In this document: piece by piece, positions 38,705 to 50,937 of the stretch
Layout: each line of letters opens with the position of its first letter
Numbering within the stretch: position 1 is the first letter of the stretch
Assembly (NCBI RefSeq): GCF_032118995.1
Contig: NC_092666.1
Span: forward strand, 1,550,001-1,614,000
DNA from: Asterias amurensis
Taxonomy: Eukaryota > Echinodermata > Asteroidea > Forcipulatida > Asteriidae
Length of the DNA stretch: 64,000 nucleotides
Direction: 5' to 3'
Translations under genes and position numbers: made by a program
The notes under the pieces: model-generated
Databases searched by the model: none
Told to the model about the DNA's origin: nothing
What the model saw: only the letters and a program-made list of their open reading frames with translations

Positions 38705-39605
38705 CTCAATTTCTACCGCACCAAGTACGTGACGTAATGAAACAGCCGTACACTATGGATATGTAGTCTAATACAAATAAAACATTCCAATACATTCCCA
38801 GACAAATTACACATTCTTGACTGTTCCATGTGCAAACAGGTAGAAGCTTCATTTAAGCAACTGAAGGTGATATTCGTATGCTTACGTTATGGGCTGAACA
38901 ATCATTCGCCAAAGTATAATTATTTGGAGCACCTAAAACCATGTTCAACCACTGTTATTGTATAGCACTTTAGTGCAGCTTCAGTAAACCCTCCATCAAT
39001 CTATACAATGGATTTCTATTATCTGTATATCTGATTATGATCGAGACGGAGTCATAAAAAAAGAACCATGGCTTCCAGATTTAGGCCCAATGCACTGGGC
39101 ATACAATACAATTATCAGCACTGAATGATGTCTCCATCAGTGATAGTCATTCCATTCCTCGCAAAAATTGAATGTTCTTGCCTTTTCGCACTTGTCAGAA
39201 ACTTGTTCTTCCCTTTTCACACTTGATGGAAATTTGACAGTCAGAAACCTGCAACCTTCATAGCTATGTTCCTTATTGTCCTCGGCATTTCTTTATGTAT
39301 CCACATTTTGTCGTATAGATTTCTTGACGACGTACCCGTTCGTATGTAGCACTCGTTCCAAAAGGTGTCAGTTGTTCATTGACAATATCCATTAGTCAGA
39401 GCAGACGATAACATCGTTGCTGTGTGGCTTCGCGCCTTTTTTCTCCAGCTAGCACAGACGACCGTTGAGTGTCTCCTCTTGAAAACAGTCCTAGTAACCA
39501 CATCTGCTATTGGTTCATTGCGTGCGATACCTTTATAACCATCCAATCCCCTGCCGGTTTATATATATGTATTTCAAAGCATCTTCTTAATGCGCATCTT
39601 CTAAA
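38705..39605. other. Upstream space with TATA-like box
   Basis: Nothing coding is recognised. A CCAAT (about 39543) and TTTATATATATG (about 39558-39569) lie just upstream of the candidate exon at 39606. Confidence 0.35.
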
Positions 39606-39659
39606 ATGCCGGACTTGTGTCTCTCAGACGAGGTAGAAATAATCAAAACGGAAAGGTTG
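39606..39659 (+). CDS. Possible first exon, unknown gene
   Basis: ATG at 39606 reads MPDLCLSDEVEIIKTERL to a fair donor TTG|GTAAAT; IKTE fits a SUMO-acceptor consensus. It lies about 40 bp downstream of a TATA-like box and about 60 bp downstream of a CCAAT word. No downstream partner exon is recognised in the window, so this is speculative. Confidence 0.15.
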
Positions 39660-42600
39660 GTAAATATTGACACAATGCTGTAAAATGATGTGCCGATCTT
39701 ATTGTCGTACCACTCGTCTGGTGCTGTATATATATATGGTGGGGTTGATACAACGCCTGCATGCCACTGTTGCTATATTCTCGGGATCACGGCAGTTTTA
39801 TATATTTTTTTTAGGCGGGAACGTTTACACTGCACGCACGCGGCTGATAGCCAGTATATATCTCTGTGCGATAGTTGTATTTGTTTGTGATGCATGTTGT
39901 GATGCATGTTTAATGATACATACCATGGGGAGAGAAGCATCTGCCACCGGTTGCTCGTGACAACACACTGATAAACAAACGATGAACGAGCAAGAGCACG
40001 AAGAACCGCGACTGTTTCATGCTGACAGTTTAATTAGTAATGTTCGTGCACATTCTTCAAACTCCTGGATTTTAGAATTAATGATTAGGGTTTTGGCACC
40101 AGGAGGCCTGACCATTTAATTGGGCAGATCGACCCGGAACTATATTATTTAAAAAAAAATTAACACGGATTATACGTCAGTCTGAACTATTTCTGGGTTG
40201 GACACGAATTTCCGTGTCTCAAGGAAATCTGTCCCCAGAGATTCCGTTGCCAATCGTGGGCTGAAGGAGGATATTTTAACAAATGGGCGCTTGCAGAAGT
40301 AGTTTGTGCACAGTTTGCCGTATGTGTGGGCATAATCTCCAGCCGCAACGGGCCTAGGTTAGACAACAAAAGTCAATTTCGACACGTATAGCTTTGAACT
40401 CAATTTAATTTGTTGCCCTTTTGACAAAAATAGCATCCCTAGATCTCAGTAGACAAAAATAAATGTTAACAATTATCGTACGGTATAGACTATTCTTACC
40501 AGGTTTCACCTTCGAATATAGGAACTGCTTGAATCAGCCGCCGAGATCAGCCTTTATTCTTTGGCTTTTTCCGAAGCGACAAGAGGAAATTGAATTTGCG
40601 ACGTAAATTTCGATTTTTCTGGCAAGCCACTGACCTGTTTTTGTCAATGTTTAGCGCAGTTTCCTGAACCTAATGTTTGCAAGTGATCTTTCTATCTTTA
40701 CTTCACAGTAAGCAGTGGCATGGTGGCTCTATAAACGGACATTGCATATTTCTGTTTATGGAAATGCAAAGTTCAAGCGTGTGCACTGCTGGTGGTCAAT
40801 GACGTCGTGTGCAAACAAAGCTTGGCTTTGAGCCACTCAAAGCGGAAACAACAGTTCTTCAAATCAGGAGTTGGGACATGCAGTACACCGTTGAAGCATT
40901 TATACAACGCAATCTTTTTAAAATTCTTTATTTGAAGTTGTAATCAAAAGGTGTATTATACAATTAGTCATTATTATGAACTTATTGGAATGTTATAAAT
41001 AGTATTGAGAATATGCAACAAAGATGTCATATCTACTTGAAAGGGAGTTTACAATATAATTTCATCATCTCAGGAATATCAAATTTTAAAAGTTTTAGCA
41101 AAAACGTGATGTAAGCCAAAAGCTAGTTTTAAAATTGTAAAATACTTATTGTTAAATGATATAGATAGGCCTTTGGGTTTTCCCGGTCAATTTCAGCAAA
41201 AATTCCTTCAATTAAATAAACACATAATATTCAATTTCAAATTTTCAACTATACTACACAAAAGTTTCGTTTTAAGCTGTTGTGGATATGATATAATTAT
41301 ATTTGTTATTATTTTTAAGATTAGTTTCTGTCAGTCATTCTATTTAATTTAGAGTCAATCAAGACTACGCTTTCACCATTATTGAATGTTTAACTGGTGA
41401 AATTTAACTACTCCTTTTGACTGTTGAATGCTAATTCAACGGAACAGTAATTTTCAAGTTGCAATATCAATACAGACTTGATGTGTTTATTACTAGGTAT
41501 AGAGCAAGGACATTCACGACTTTCAAACCGTTATAGTACCCTTCAATTCGGTTCTTATCCCCTTTTTGGGAGATAGTCACCTTTGTATCGGGTGTTATAA
41601 TGAATGGGTTTTAGTCGAAATCGACCGGGAAAATCTACATTAAAATATTTAATAATTTTGGAAACGGTAAAGACAGATAGACGTCTTAAAATTAAGATGA
41701 GTTTAAATGAGAAAAATTGAAAAGCATATTTATATATTTTCAATGAGCTGACAGTGATACAAAGAGTAAATTTTATTTTATAAAAGAAAGAGAATCCGTT
41801 AAGTTCCTAGCCCAGAATATTCATGATTTACCAACATTGTTTTCAACAAGTTGTTGTTTCAAAACCTAGACTCTTGGGGAAATAGTCCGGCCCCTTTTCA
41901 TTATCTCAACTGAAGACACATTGTTTTTTGGTATACAGGGAACACGACGAACGTTTTGAGTCAAGATTCACGATGATGCTTTATAAAAAAAAGGATAGTT
42001 GGGAAATTGTTTCTTCTGTATCACAGAAGTTAGTTCTTTTTTCTGTTTTGTTTTTGTTTCAACAACGGCTACGAATAAATTTGCATAATTTGTTGAAATA
42101 TTGTTTAAAAAGGCTTATTGTTACGTCAAAGCGCTCAACTTTGTATAGTGATTGCAACTTTTCTCCGAAATTTAGTAATAAATGGGATTATATTGGTTTG
42201 CAGTAACACCATGTGTTTGTCTACTTGCCAGTTAGATTATGTTCTTTTGAGAACTTGTTTTGCTCGATATTCTACTATTGGGTTTTTCCCATTGGGTGAA
42301 AACTAACAATTTGTTCCTGTCTTTGTAGTTTTAACAACAAGCATATACAAATCATCTTCAGATATTGCATCACGTTGTATAGTTATTGCACAATTTGGCA
42401 TTAATCTGTCATTATTTTTTGTTCCTCATTTTTTTAATAGTTATAGTTCACAGGCACGGTGTAAGTATTTATAGTGCGTTACTTGAAATAAAATGATTTT
42501 GACTAACCAAGAACGAGCTAAATATTGTATAAAAATATATAAATATTGTTCTTAATAATCTACAGAGTATGAAATGTTGTCATTGAATAAGTTGATAAAG

Positions 42601-42763
42601 ATGAAAGAAAAGCGCTGGGCATTTTTGTTTCCTCTCTCGCATGATGCCGAATGAGGGCGCTGTGCTGGTATCTATTAGATAGAACCACTAACACAGACCA
42701 TTTCGCAAACTATTCGGTATGCGCGCTTTATGTCATAAAGTTTATGCATGGCATGAGGTGCAT
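39660..42763. other. No gene seen
   Basis: Three kilobases of mainly AT-rich DNA. The ORFs at 39667-39960 and 41928-42206 are simple-composition frames without domains. Around 42195-42300 weak family G words (CACCATGTGTTTGTCTACTTG) appear. Confidence 0.4.
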
Positions 42764-42807
42764 GCTGGTCTAGCTAGCGACCACGTTTGATCGCTAGCTA
42801 GACCAGC
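42764..42807. repeat. 17-bp perfect hairpin
   Basis: GCTGGTCTAGCTAGCGA, a 10-base loop, then the exact inverse TCGCTAGCTAGACCAGC. Located about 75 bp past the stop codon of the minus-strand membrane protein gene, so it could be in its 3' UTR. Confidence 0.88.
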
Positions 42808-42880
42808 TTGCTTGTCATTCAACAGTTGGCCCAAATCTTGGTATTCGCGAAAAGGTCTATTTCATTATTAACAGTCATCG

Positions 42881-43211
42881 TCAGAGTTGTGTGGTTGCTG
42901 TGCCCGTTGTTGAACTTCCATTCTTGACTTCCATCTGTCCGCATAACGGACAGTGGCAATAGCATTTGCAGTCCCCGAGGAACGAGTTCTTGCGAGAGGG
43001 CGCCATCCTCTCCGATGCCGTCCTGCGCAGTGACCCAGCCGGTACGCTCAGTGACCCCGACGGCATGCCGACTGACCCACCGGATACGGTGGCAATCTCC
43101 ATGCAAACCTTAGCGTCCCTTGATGGGTTGTTGATGCTGTTGTTTGAGCTCGGCTGGGTTTTGTTGACTTGGTTTAATGTTTTGGCAATTTGGCGGTCCA
43201 TGTAGGATCTC
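42881..43211 (-). CDS. Membrane protein gene, last exon (cytoplasmic tail)
   Basis: Acceptor CCATTATAG on the minus strand, entry phase 2, and a stop after 110 codons' length of sequence. It encodes RSYMDRQIAKTLNQVNKTQP, a Gly/Ser-rich part and the Cys cluster. Confidence 0.65.
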
Positions 43212-46200
43212 CTATAATGGAGAAAATGTGAAAAGGAAAAAGTTGAGACGGTGGTAGAAAAAAAGGAGAGTTGATCAATGGCAGACTTTGGAACGCTAGG
43301 AGCAAGTTTATACACACATTGTCGACTACTGACCAGCCTTTGCGGAAAGTGTTTTTTTTATTCAGATGCTATTAAGGGTTATGCCATGTCAATCAGGCCT
43401 GTCTGGTGACAAAACAACTAAAGATTCCAGCTGAGAATTAAATGAGTAATTAACTAAGATATAGTTTCGGTCTTCTGGCTGCAGACCGGTAGCCACATGC
43501 CTTAATACAGCGTGGTTTTGGGTGAAGGTTCGACACATTTAATACGAGTTCATGTCCCTTCAAATCACATCATGCCGTTTCCAATAATCCGAACGATGTT
43601 CCATTATCAGAGTTTGGTCGTCCTCAACCTTCAATTGATTTAATTTTGTCTCTTAATAATTGATAAGAAAAACAGCTTCACTGCCAGACCTGATGGATTG
43701 CCAAGTCTATAAGCAGTAAATGCCATCGAAGAAGCCAGACTTCCAATTAGAGTACCCTTGTGACGTTGTCTGAGTGCTACTAAAGTCTGGTAGAATTTTC
43801 TCTGCCCTTGTTTTTTTTTTGTGTTTCCCTTCAAGGGATAGTGTCGCGAGTTGCGAGGCAAGATTATAAAACGCCGAAGGGATCTCGGGCTGAACTGTGA
43901 AATGTGAATCACAACTTGTCTACTGGACGCCATTTTTAGCAAGTAACTGTTTGTATAAATTTTGGTTTACCCTTTTCATACCGATGTGTGTTAGCACTGT
44001 ATATTCAGTACTTTCCGGAGTTCTGTGAAAAACTCACAAACATTACTCGGTTGGGATTCGTATCGATCATTGAAATTCAAGAACAGTGTCATACCAACTT
44101 TTCCAACCGAGTGTAAATATACAAGTGATTCAGTATTTTCACAGAACTTTCTCCCCGTGCTCCCGTTTTTATGGTGTTTTATGGGCGCCGATTTTGCAAG
44201 GTTGTGCATTTGTCTTTTTTTAAGTGCTACAGGGATCTGTTATTGGCCCCCTGTTTTTATTTGTTTGTGTATGCCGACATAACATAACGGATGCAGATGG
44301 CCAGATGTAAGTAAGACATATCATGTGACGCGCTCTAAACCAATCAAAACCTTTATATAGATGCCATAAACATAATCCATACTTTCAAGCAAACCAACCC
44401 AACTCCATTATTTGCAACTTTTAATCTAAGTCCCTATTGAATAATGGTTGTGCAAGCGACACAATCAAAACATTTGTTCTTTCAACAATCGTGAACTATA
44501 GAGTAAGTTTTATTCTCGTACAGACGTGCCCCGACATACGTGTCACAAAATTAATGACACACAAACTACGAAGTAATTTGTCAAACGTTCCGTTTTATTA
44601 AGAGACCCCTTCGTCCAATTTGTTTTAGAAATGTCACACTATAACGCGTTACCGTGACAACCCGTGCTAAATATGGCCTGTAATAAGCGCAGTCACTTTA
44701 TAAGTGCGGGAAATTAAATCAAAATATATCGAATTTCTCCAAGGAAGAAGCAAGGAACAAACGGAGAAGGGGAAAACTATTTAAAGAGACGAATGGATAT
44801 AAATGAAAAATTTAAGATGTAATTCAATTGCGAAAAATAGTTAATGGCCTGACGTTTCAACTCTAGCATAGTCTTTATTGAAGGCTTCGCAATGCAACAC
44901 ACTTTAACAGGTATAATTAAACGTGTAACATAAGCGGTGGAGTGGATATAAATGAATAGAGAGAGAGAGTCAGAAAGCACGCACAAAAAAGCAAGGGGAA
45001 ATTAAATTGAGAGACAAGGGGCTGGTTTGACCACAAGAAGTTAGAAACACAAAGGGCAAGTTCAATAGTGGGAAGATGGAGCAATAGTGTTTAATTAGTG
45101 AATGAGGAAGGCTAAGCATGGGATATTAATTGAGGCGAAAAGTAGACACGAGAGACAAAAATGCTAAACGAAACGCAAAACTAATTGATTTATTAACTAA
45201 AAACAGTAAAAACAAAACAAAAACAATGTTGCGATTTATTTAAATATGATTCAAAATCATAGCATCGAGCACTGTCATGTCCAGGAATTATTTTGCTCCA
45301 GTTGTATATTTCGTATGCAATTTAGAACCCCACAATTGGCGCGAACTTCGGTTTTCAAGTGGACCAAAATTAATACAAAATCTAATTTACGAATTTGCAT
45401 TTGGACGACTTATGGAATTCATGGGGAAACTACTCATTTTGTTAACAACAAAAATCGGCACAAACTGGAAACGTTTGTTCACAAAAAATATTTGTACGTA
45501 AACAGATACAATCTTAAGCAGCATGCAGAATCAGAGTCCAGCTTTCTCCAGAAGACGATCAGAGCATACTGATCGAAACGTCGAGTTGAAACCAACGGTT
45601 CTTTTCAGAACCACCCCAACTCATTAAAGATAGTTATTACATGTTGTTACCGCAAACCTCTCTATATAGATATAATCTGGTTGAATGATTACTTGTGCCA
45701 AGTTTAATGCAACTTCCTTACGTCCTTTGGGAAAATACGGAGAGGATGGGCACTGTACAACAAATCATTTGCCTCGCTCCATTCGATAGACCCCCTTCAC
45801 CCAAATAACCCGCTCCTCTATAGGATTATAGGACAAAGAAATAGCTCAAATTGATGGCAGAAAATTGATGCTAGTTGTTAAACACTATATTTTGCTCATG
45901 CAATGATCATTCAGGATTATACATAATTTCATGCATGACCATAGTCATGACCGTAGTCAGGCTGCTAGCTGCTTCCTCTGGACCATTGATGGGTCTTCAA
46001 GAACACAAAGCAGAGAGCTCGCTTGACTGTTATACCCTGAATAAGGAACTCGGCTACAGTTCAACCGTGAATAAGGAACTCGGCCTTCATGGTCAAACTA
46101 GCATTCATTCTTGAGCAAGTCACTTAACTATACACAGTCACTGCCAGTTCATATAATAGTAGCTTTCTTACGATTAATAATTCATAGTGAATTGTAGATC

Positions 46201-47477
46201 AAGGATAGACATTCGAGCTAGGGTCGGCTGCTTTGTGGATGCTTTGATGCCACCAGGGAAATGCAAGACAGTAAAAGTCAGTTTCATGCTCCTTCCCTGC
46301 GCTCATACGCATGAAAAACAGTTTCACCATAATGACTGACAATAACAGAAACTACAAAAGAAAAAATTGTTTTGTTTCATCAGATTTATTAAAGCATGGG
46401 AAAATGCCGGTTGTATGCCGATGTCAGCATTTGGCATGCCTGTCCAGATACAAACAAATGAAAAAATAAGAGCAGGGGCAAATGGAAAAAAATTGATACA
46501 CGAACATAAAAGAAATCAACATATTTCTTTGCGAAACTTGATAAGAATAGCGTGATTGTTGTAACAACGCTATTTATACTCAAGTCATGCTTGGATGCAT
46601 TGGTTCGATAGTGGCGCGCTACGCTCAAGTGACAAGTGCAGCGGGTGCACTCACGTGATAGGTCCAGCGGGAGGCTGGGCGTCTATTGTTATACGTCAAT
46701 CATTTGATTAAAACCCAATTTTCATGTTGGACATTGACTGATCAAATTGGTTTGTGCAGCGAATGTCAACGTTGCTTTTCATTGAACATTCACATAGGAC
46801 ATTTACGAAGATCAAGGGTAGACATCCATAAACAAAGGTCGGTTGCTTTTGTGGATGCCTATGATGCCACCAGAAATGCATGACAATAAAAGTCAGTTTT
46901 ATGTTTGACATTGATTATTCAAATTGGTTTGTGCAGCGGATGTCAACGTTGCTTTTCATTGAACATTCATATAGGACATTTACAAAGATCAAGGGTAGAC
47001 ATCCATAAACAAGGGTCGGTTGCTTTTGTGGATGCCTATGATGCCACCAGGAATGCATGACAATAAAAGTCAGTTTTATATTGGTCATGGATCATTTCGA
47101 GGAGGTAAAAACTCCTCTTACAAATAATTACTCAAATGAGGCTTTCCTTTTTGTAAAGTTAAAATGAGTGAACATGTTGTGGCAGGATGTGGAAATCTCT
47201 ATGAGAGAAAAAACGTACCTGCTTTTTGGCATCGGGTTCTCTATCGTGTAACCCTTATCGTCGTGAAGTATATGCGAGCCTCGTTTTAGTTCCACCGCGG
47301 CACGCCCAAGCCGTCGGTAAAGAAGACATCTCTTGATGCCCGCCCCCATGAGTCCAAGCAGGGCCAGTCCAACACAGACCGGCATTATAATAAGAATCGA
47401 GGGAGATGTTTCGAGTTGTGCGAAGCTCGTGTACGTATGCACTTTCTGTGTTGTTGCCAACTGACTTGCTGATTTCG
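42881..47477 (-). CDS. 3' part of a single-pass membrane protein gene
   Basis: Two exons, 47477-47219 and 43211-42881, join in phase 2 to about 196 residues. Exon A begins extracellular-looking and Thr/Ser-rich (KSASQLATTQKVHTYTS), then has a hydrophobic segment of about 22 residues (SILIIMPVCVGLALLGLMGA) followed by a basic stop-transfer KRCLLYRR. Exon B is a cytoplasmic tail with RRTASERMAPSRKNS, likely phosphorylation sites, and a Cys cluster CKCYCHCPLCGQ. The stop is at 42881-42883. The family is not recognised. The ectodomain must come from exons further right; one candidate is 48500-48318. The ATG at about 47496 lies before the acceptor and is not a credible start. Confidence 0.65.
43978..44072 (-). 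repeat. tRNA-derived SINE fragment
   Basis: Shares GTGTTAGCACTGTATA, TCAGTACTTTCC and TACTCGG.TGGGATTCG with the better copy at 52700-52870. Its B box is damaged. Confidence 0.6.
44224..44310 (+). pseudogene. Short LINE reverse-transcriptase fragment
   Basis: Twenty-eight codons read VLQGSVIGPLFLFVCV and then NITDADGQM and stop. This is the conserved (P)QGSVLGPLLF region of non-LTR reverse transcriptases with the following NDI/DA.GQM; the catalytic YADD part is absent. Confidence 0.65.
44311..44834. other. No gene seen
   Basis: CATGTGACGCGCTCTAAACC at about 44321 recurs at about 51418, so part is an unclassified dispersed repeat. Confidence 0.4.
44835..45185 (-). repeat. Dispersed repeat, family H, inverted copy
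   Basis: The minus strand ends in GTTGAAACGTCAGGCCATTA, as does the plus-strand copy at 30640-30985, and the upstream pyrimidine-rich body aligns block by block. Confidence 0.75.
45246..45670 (+). repeat. Family G-type retroelement end with residual ORF
   Basis: The right part has ACGATCAGAGCATACTGATC, GAAACGTCGAGTTGAAACC and the typical end TGTTACCGCAAACCTCT. The 108-codon frame before it (45246-45572) ends just at this motif; it may be the decayed C-terminus of the element's ORF, but I see no assignable motif. Confidence 0.5.
45671..46199. other. No gene seen
   Basis: A 30-bp direct duplication, GAATAAGGAACTCGGC, occurs near 46039 and 46069. Nothing coding. Confidence 0.4.
46200..47085. 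repeat. 177-bp tandem duplication plus older partial copy
   Basis: GACAATAAAAGTCAGTTTTA occurs near 46883 and 47060 (period 177) at the ends of two units containing GTGGATGCCTATGATGCCAC. A more diverged third copy lies at about 46200-46290. All lie just past the membrane-protein exon on its 3' side, in the intron. Confidence 0.8.
47219..47477 (-). CDS. Membrane protein gene, transmembrane exon
   Basis: Acceptor CCCTTTCACAG, donor AGCAG|GTACGT on the minus strand; 259 bp entering in phase 1 and leaving in phase 2. Good splice sites at both ends and a clear hydrophobic segment with flanking basic residues support it. Confidence 0.68.
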
Positions 47478-47511
47478 CTGTGAAAGGGGAAAACAAGAAC
47501 TTCTGTTTAAT

Positions 47512-47740
47512 TATGCTAAATTTGCATCGGGGATCAAGAATATCTGTTATTATTCAATTTAATTGTACGTTACTTATTCATTGTAGCTTATACAAGCCCG
47601 AGGAAACCTGTAAACAATTAGAATGCTTGATACAAACATGTGAACAGGATCGGGGTTTACCCTTACTCTCCCTTGACAAGTGTACGGGTCGTCTTACGTC
47701 CCATCTGAAGGACAACTTACCTGGAAAGGGAATGATAGAA
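47512..47740. repeat. SINE-type remnants
   Basis: AAATTTGCATCGGGGATCAAG (47519) matches the 3' end of the SINE at 52700, and CGTCCCATCTGAAGGACAAC (about 47698) matches 29950. Confidence 0.45.
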
Positions 47741-48317
47741 CAATAATAGCAGTACCCCACAAACCTTTTAAGAAAGGCTGTGTGTAAGACCATGCCGTGC
47801 TCTTTGCTGTATACATTTTGTGGACATTAATTTGTTCTGTTTAAGTTTGTACAGCGAAGGACACTATTTCTGTACAAACCCGAATGTCCAATATCAAATT
47901 TTAGACGTGCAAGGGCAAAACAGAATGTCATGTGTTCAATATCGATGCATACATTCACGATACAAACCAATACGTGAATGTCCAATATTCAATATCGATG
48001 TACATGGTATACATTCACTGTGCAAACTTACGTGAATGTCCAACGTACATATTATTGTACAAAGCAAACTTTCATTGTAAACCTATGTGTATGTCAAAAT
48101 GTCCAATATTAAACCAACTTTACTGGTCAGGACACCATACACATGTACACCACATTTCCACAGTGCTGTCGCAACTGCCTCTGAAATATCCGTATTTACT
48201 CATTCAAACACAGAATCCCTCTTGGACTGCCCGTGCATTATGTAGTCTTATTATTTGCAGCGTTTGCACATCTCGCTCCATTAACGTCGACAGATCGCAG
48301 TAATAGCGTGTCCGTAC

Positions 48318-48500
48318 CATCTTGGTGTGTTCGGTGATAACCATCAGAACGCAAGAGGCATTTCAACCGTTGAGTCATGCCTCCGGGATATCGACTCCAT
48401 AGACCACCCGATGTCAATCTCTGATCGTAGATATATCCGCTTGAGTCACGGACGGTCTTATCAATGCGTCCTGTCGCTTGTGGCTTTAGTATCACATTGA
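48318..48500 (-). CDS. Possible upstream exon of the membrane protein gene
   Basis: After the acceptor CGTTATTCAG the minus strand reads NVILKPQATGRIDKTV, SSGYIYDQRLTSGGLWSRYP and RLKCLLRSDGYHRTHQD to a possible donor GATG|GTACGG, entering in phase 1 and leaving in phase 1, which fits the transmembrane exon. GG.WSRYPGG....LKC faintly recalls a CUB domain start, but half of the domain would be missing. Only one of the three frames is open here. Confidence 0.3.
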
Positions 48501-48825
48501 CTGAATAACGAAGTGGTAATAATGTAGCAATAACTGAACGTCTGGGCTCTGAAGAGTTTGTAAGCCTTGACGTCATCCAGTGCGCCTAGATTGGGTTTAA
48601 AACTTTGCATGGGGATGGGAAATGGTGGGAAGTAGTGACTTGTTATAGCATTTCCATTGTTTTAACCACACACTGCTCAGCTATCATGATGTCCCAAGCT
48701 GGACCATACAACACGTCTTAGAGGGGCCAAATCAACGAAGTGGATATAGCAATAACTGAACATGTGGTTTTTGAAAAGTTTGTTAAGGTATGACGTCATC
48801 GCGCTGAAAATATGATTCGAAACTT

Positions 48826-49192
48826 AAAGGAACACGTTGCCTTGGATCGGTCGAGTTGGTCTTTGAAAAGCGTTTGTAACCGTTTTTTTATAAAATGCAT
48901 ATGGGTAGAAAGATGTTGTAAAAGTAAAACACAACGAAATTGCACGGTTTTCCTTTTACCTCGTCGACTAACACGGTCGGCCATTAATTTTATGGGAGTC
49001 ACATAAATGGTCGACCATTTAGTTTGCACAGTAAAAGGAAAACCATGCAATTTCGAGGCAAACTTGACGTGTGGATCATTGTATTCTACTTTTAAAACAT
49101 CTTTCCAACCACATGCATTTTATAAAAAACCCGGTTACAAACGCTTTGTATAGACCAACTCGTCCGATTCAAGGCAACGTGTTCATTTAACA
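48826..49192. repeat. Foldback element, family C, copy 2
   Basis: AAAGGAACACGTTGCCTTGG at the left, CAAGGCAACGTGTTCATTTA at the right, and a long interior inversion centred near 48990-49010, as in copy 1. Confidence 0.88.
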
Positions 49193-49392
49193 TGGAGGGG
49201 GAAATGGTTGGAAAGTACTGACTTATTATCTGCATTTCCATTGTCGTTAACCGCACACTGCTTAGCTTATAATATGCCATGATATTGTATGCCAATTGTC
49301 ACAGAGGGGTGCCAATCAGCGAAGGGGGTAATAATTTAGCAGTAACTGAACGTGTGGGTCTTGAAGTGTTTGTTAGGGTGTGGCATCAGGAC

Positions 49393-49790
49393 GCTTAAAG
49401 ACAATGGACACTATTGGTAAATGTCAACGACCAGTCTTCTCACTTGGTGTATCTCAACATATGCATAAAATAACAAACCTGTGAAAATTTGAGCTTGATT
49501 GGTGGTCGGAGTTGCGAGATAATAATGAAAGAAAAAACACCCTTGTCACACGAAGTTTTGTGCGTTTAGATGGTTGATTTCGAAACCTCAAATTCTAAAT
49601 CTGAGGTCTCGAAATCAAATTCGTGGAAAATTACTTCTTTCTCGAAAACTACGTCACTTCAGAGGAAGCCATTTCTCACAATGTTTTTGATACCATCAAC
49701 CTCTCCCCATTACTCGTTATTAGCAAGTGAGGTTTTACACCGACAATTATTTTGAATAATTACCAAAAGTGTTCACTGCCTTTAAATAGG
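49393..49790 (+). repeat. Foldback family A, full-length copy
   Basis: Ends TTAAAGACAATGGACACTAT and AGTGTTCACTGCCTTTAAA. The central hairpin at 49573-49614 is built on GATTTCGAAACCTCAAATTC. This is the best-preserved copy in the window. Confidence 0.88.
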
Positions 49791-50935
49791 ATTTGGAACC
49801 AACTTCCTCAATGCATCAGAGATATCACCTCAGTGTATACATTCAAGACACTAAAGCTCACCTGTTTCAGGTGTACCATCAATAATGTGTCCCTGTAGTC
49901 GTGCCCATACATCCGCGCCTTAGAGCAAACCTTTGATTTTTGCGCTTTATAACAAATAATCTTAACCCAGACACTACATGGACATGTCACAACACACTCA
50001 TATAAAACACATTTGTTGAAAAGGCAAAATAAACCCTCCCTCTTATCAATGTATTATTAACTGTTATGCATTTTATCTTGAATAACAACTTCACATCATT
50101 ACGTGCGCTCATTGACATCATCACATCTCTATCTTTCATCGTCTGAAAGAGCCTTACAATAAGAGTAACTCGTTCAAATAATGGGCGCCATAATAAGTCA
50201 GTTTCCTTATTGAGAAAAAGCAAACAACTGTAGTTATCTCAACATGCAGTCGGCACAACGCCAACCGAAGCCTTCCATCGAAGCTATTGAAAGGGACCGC
50301 TCGCTGTTTTAACTATCAGCGCCAACATTTGCATAGTGTGAGTCTTTGCCTTGGCCCTGAGTTTCTTCTTCATCAACATGGTGATGAATCAATATTATGT
50401 TGCTGAACAAAAAAAACAAACAAAAAAAACGAGAAGAAGATACACTTTATAAATATATAAAGACAAAATCTTTGGTTTTTGAAACCGTTTGATTGTTTTA
50501 ATAATATTTATGTTGTATACAATAAAACTAACGTGCGCAATTTTCGTTTGAAAAGGCGGCCGAGTTTTTGAGATATCATCGAAGAACAATCCCCATTTTA
50601 AGATACTTTATCTGAGAAGCATTACCTGTACAATAACGCTTCATAGATTTAAATTGTGGGACACAAAAACTAATATATTTTATATAAAAACCACACAATA
50701 GTTTATCAAAATGCTTTATACTATCGAGAGCTGCTGTAGGCTTCTCAACCAAAATGTTGTACTCCGTTAGAGAATAATAATATCAACTCAGTAATGCAAG
50801 CTCTCTCAATGCCCTTTACAAACATATTTTTCTTCAAAACATTAAAATCAATCAAATTTCTTAGTTGAAGACTTTGGAAGGCTTGAAGGCTTCAGATATG
50901 GCACGTTTTGTCTTCAAATTGTTAATACTATAGTA
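49791..50935. other. No gene seen
   Basis: AT-rich with an AAAACAAACAAAAAAAACG run near 50408; nothing coding. Confidence 0.4.
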
Positions 50936-50937
50936 TA

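Noticed and set aside
43640..43942. 100-codon minus-strand ORF between the membrane-protein exons
   Set aside because: Lys/Arg/Leu-rich without recognisable motif; no acceptor and donor in agreeing phase with the neighbouring exons.
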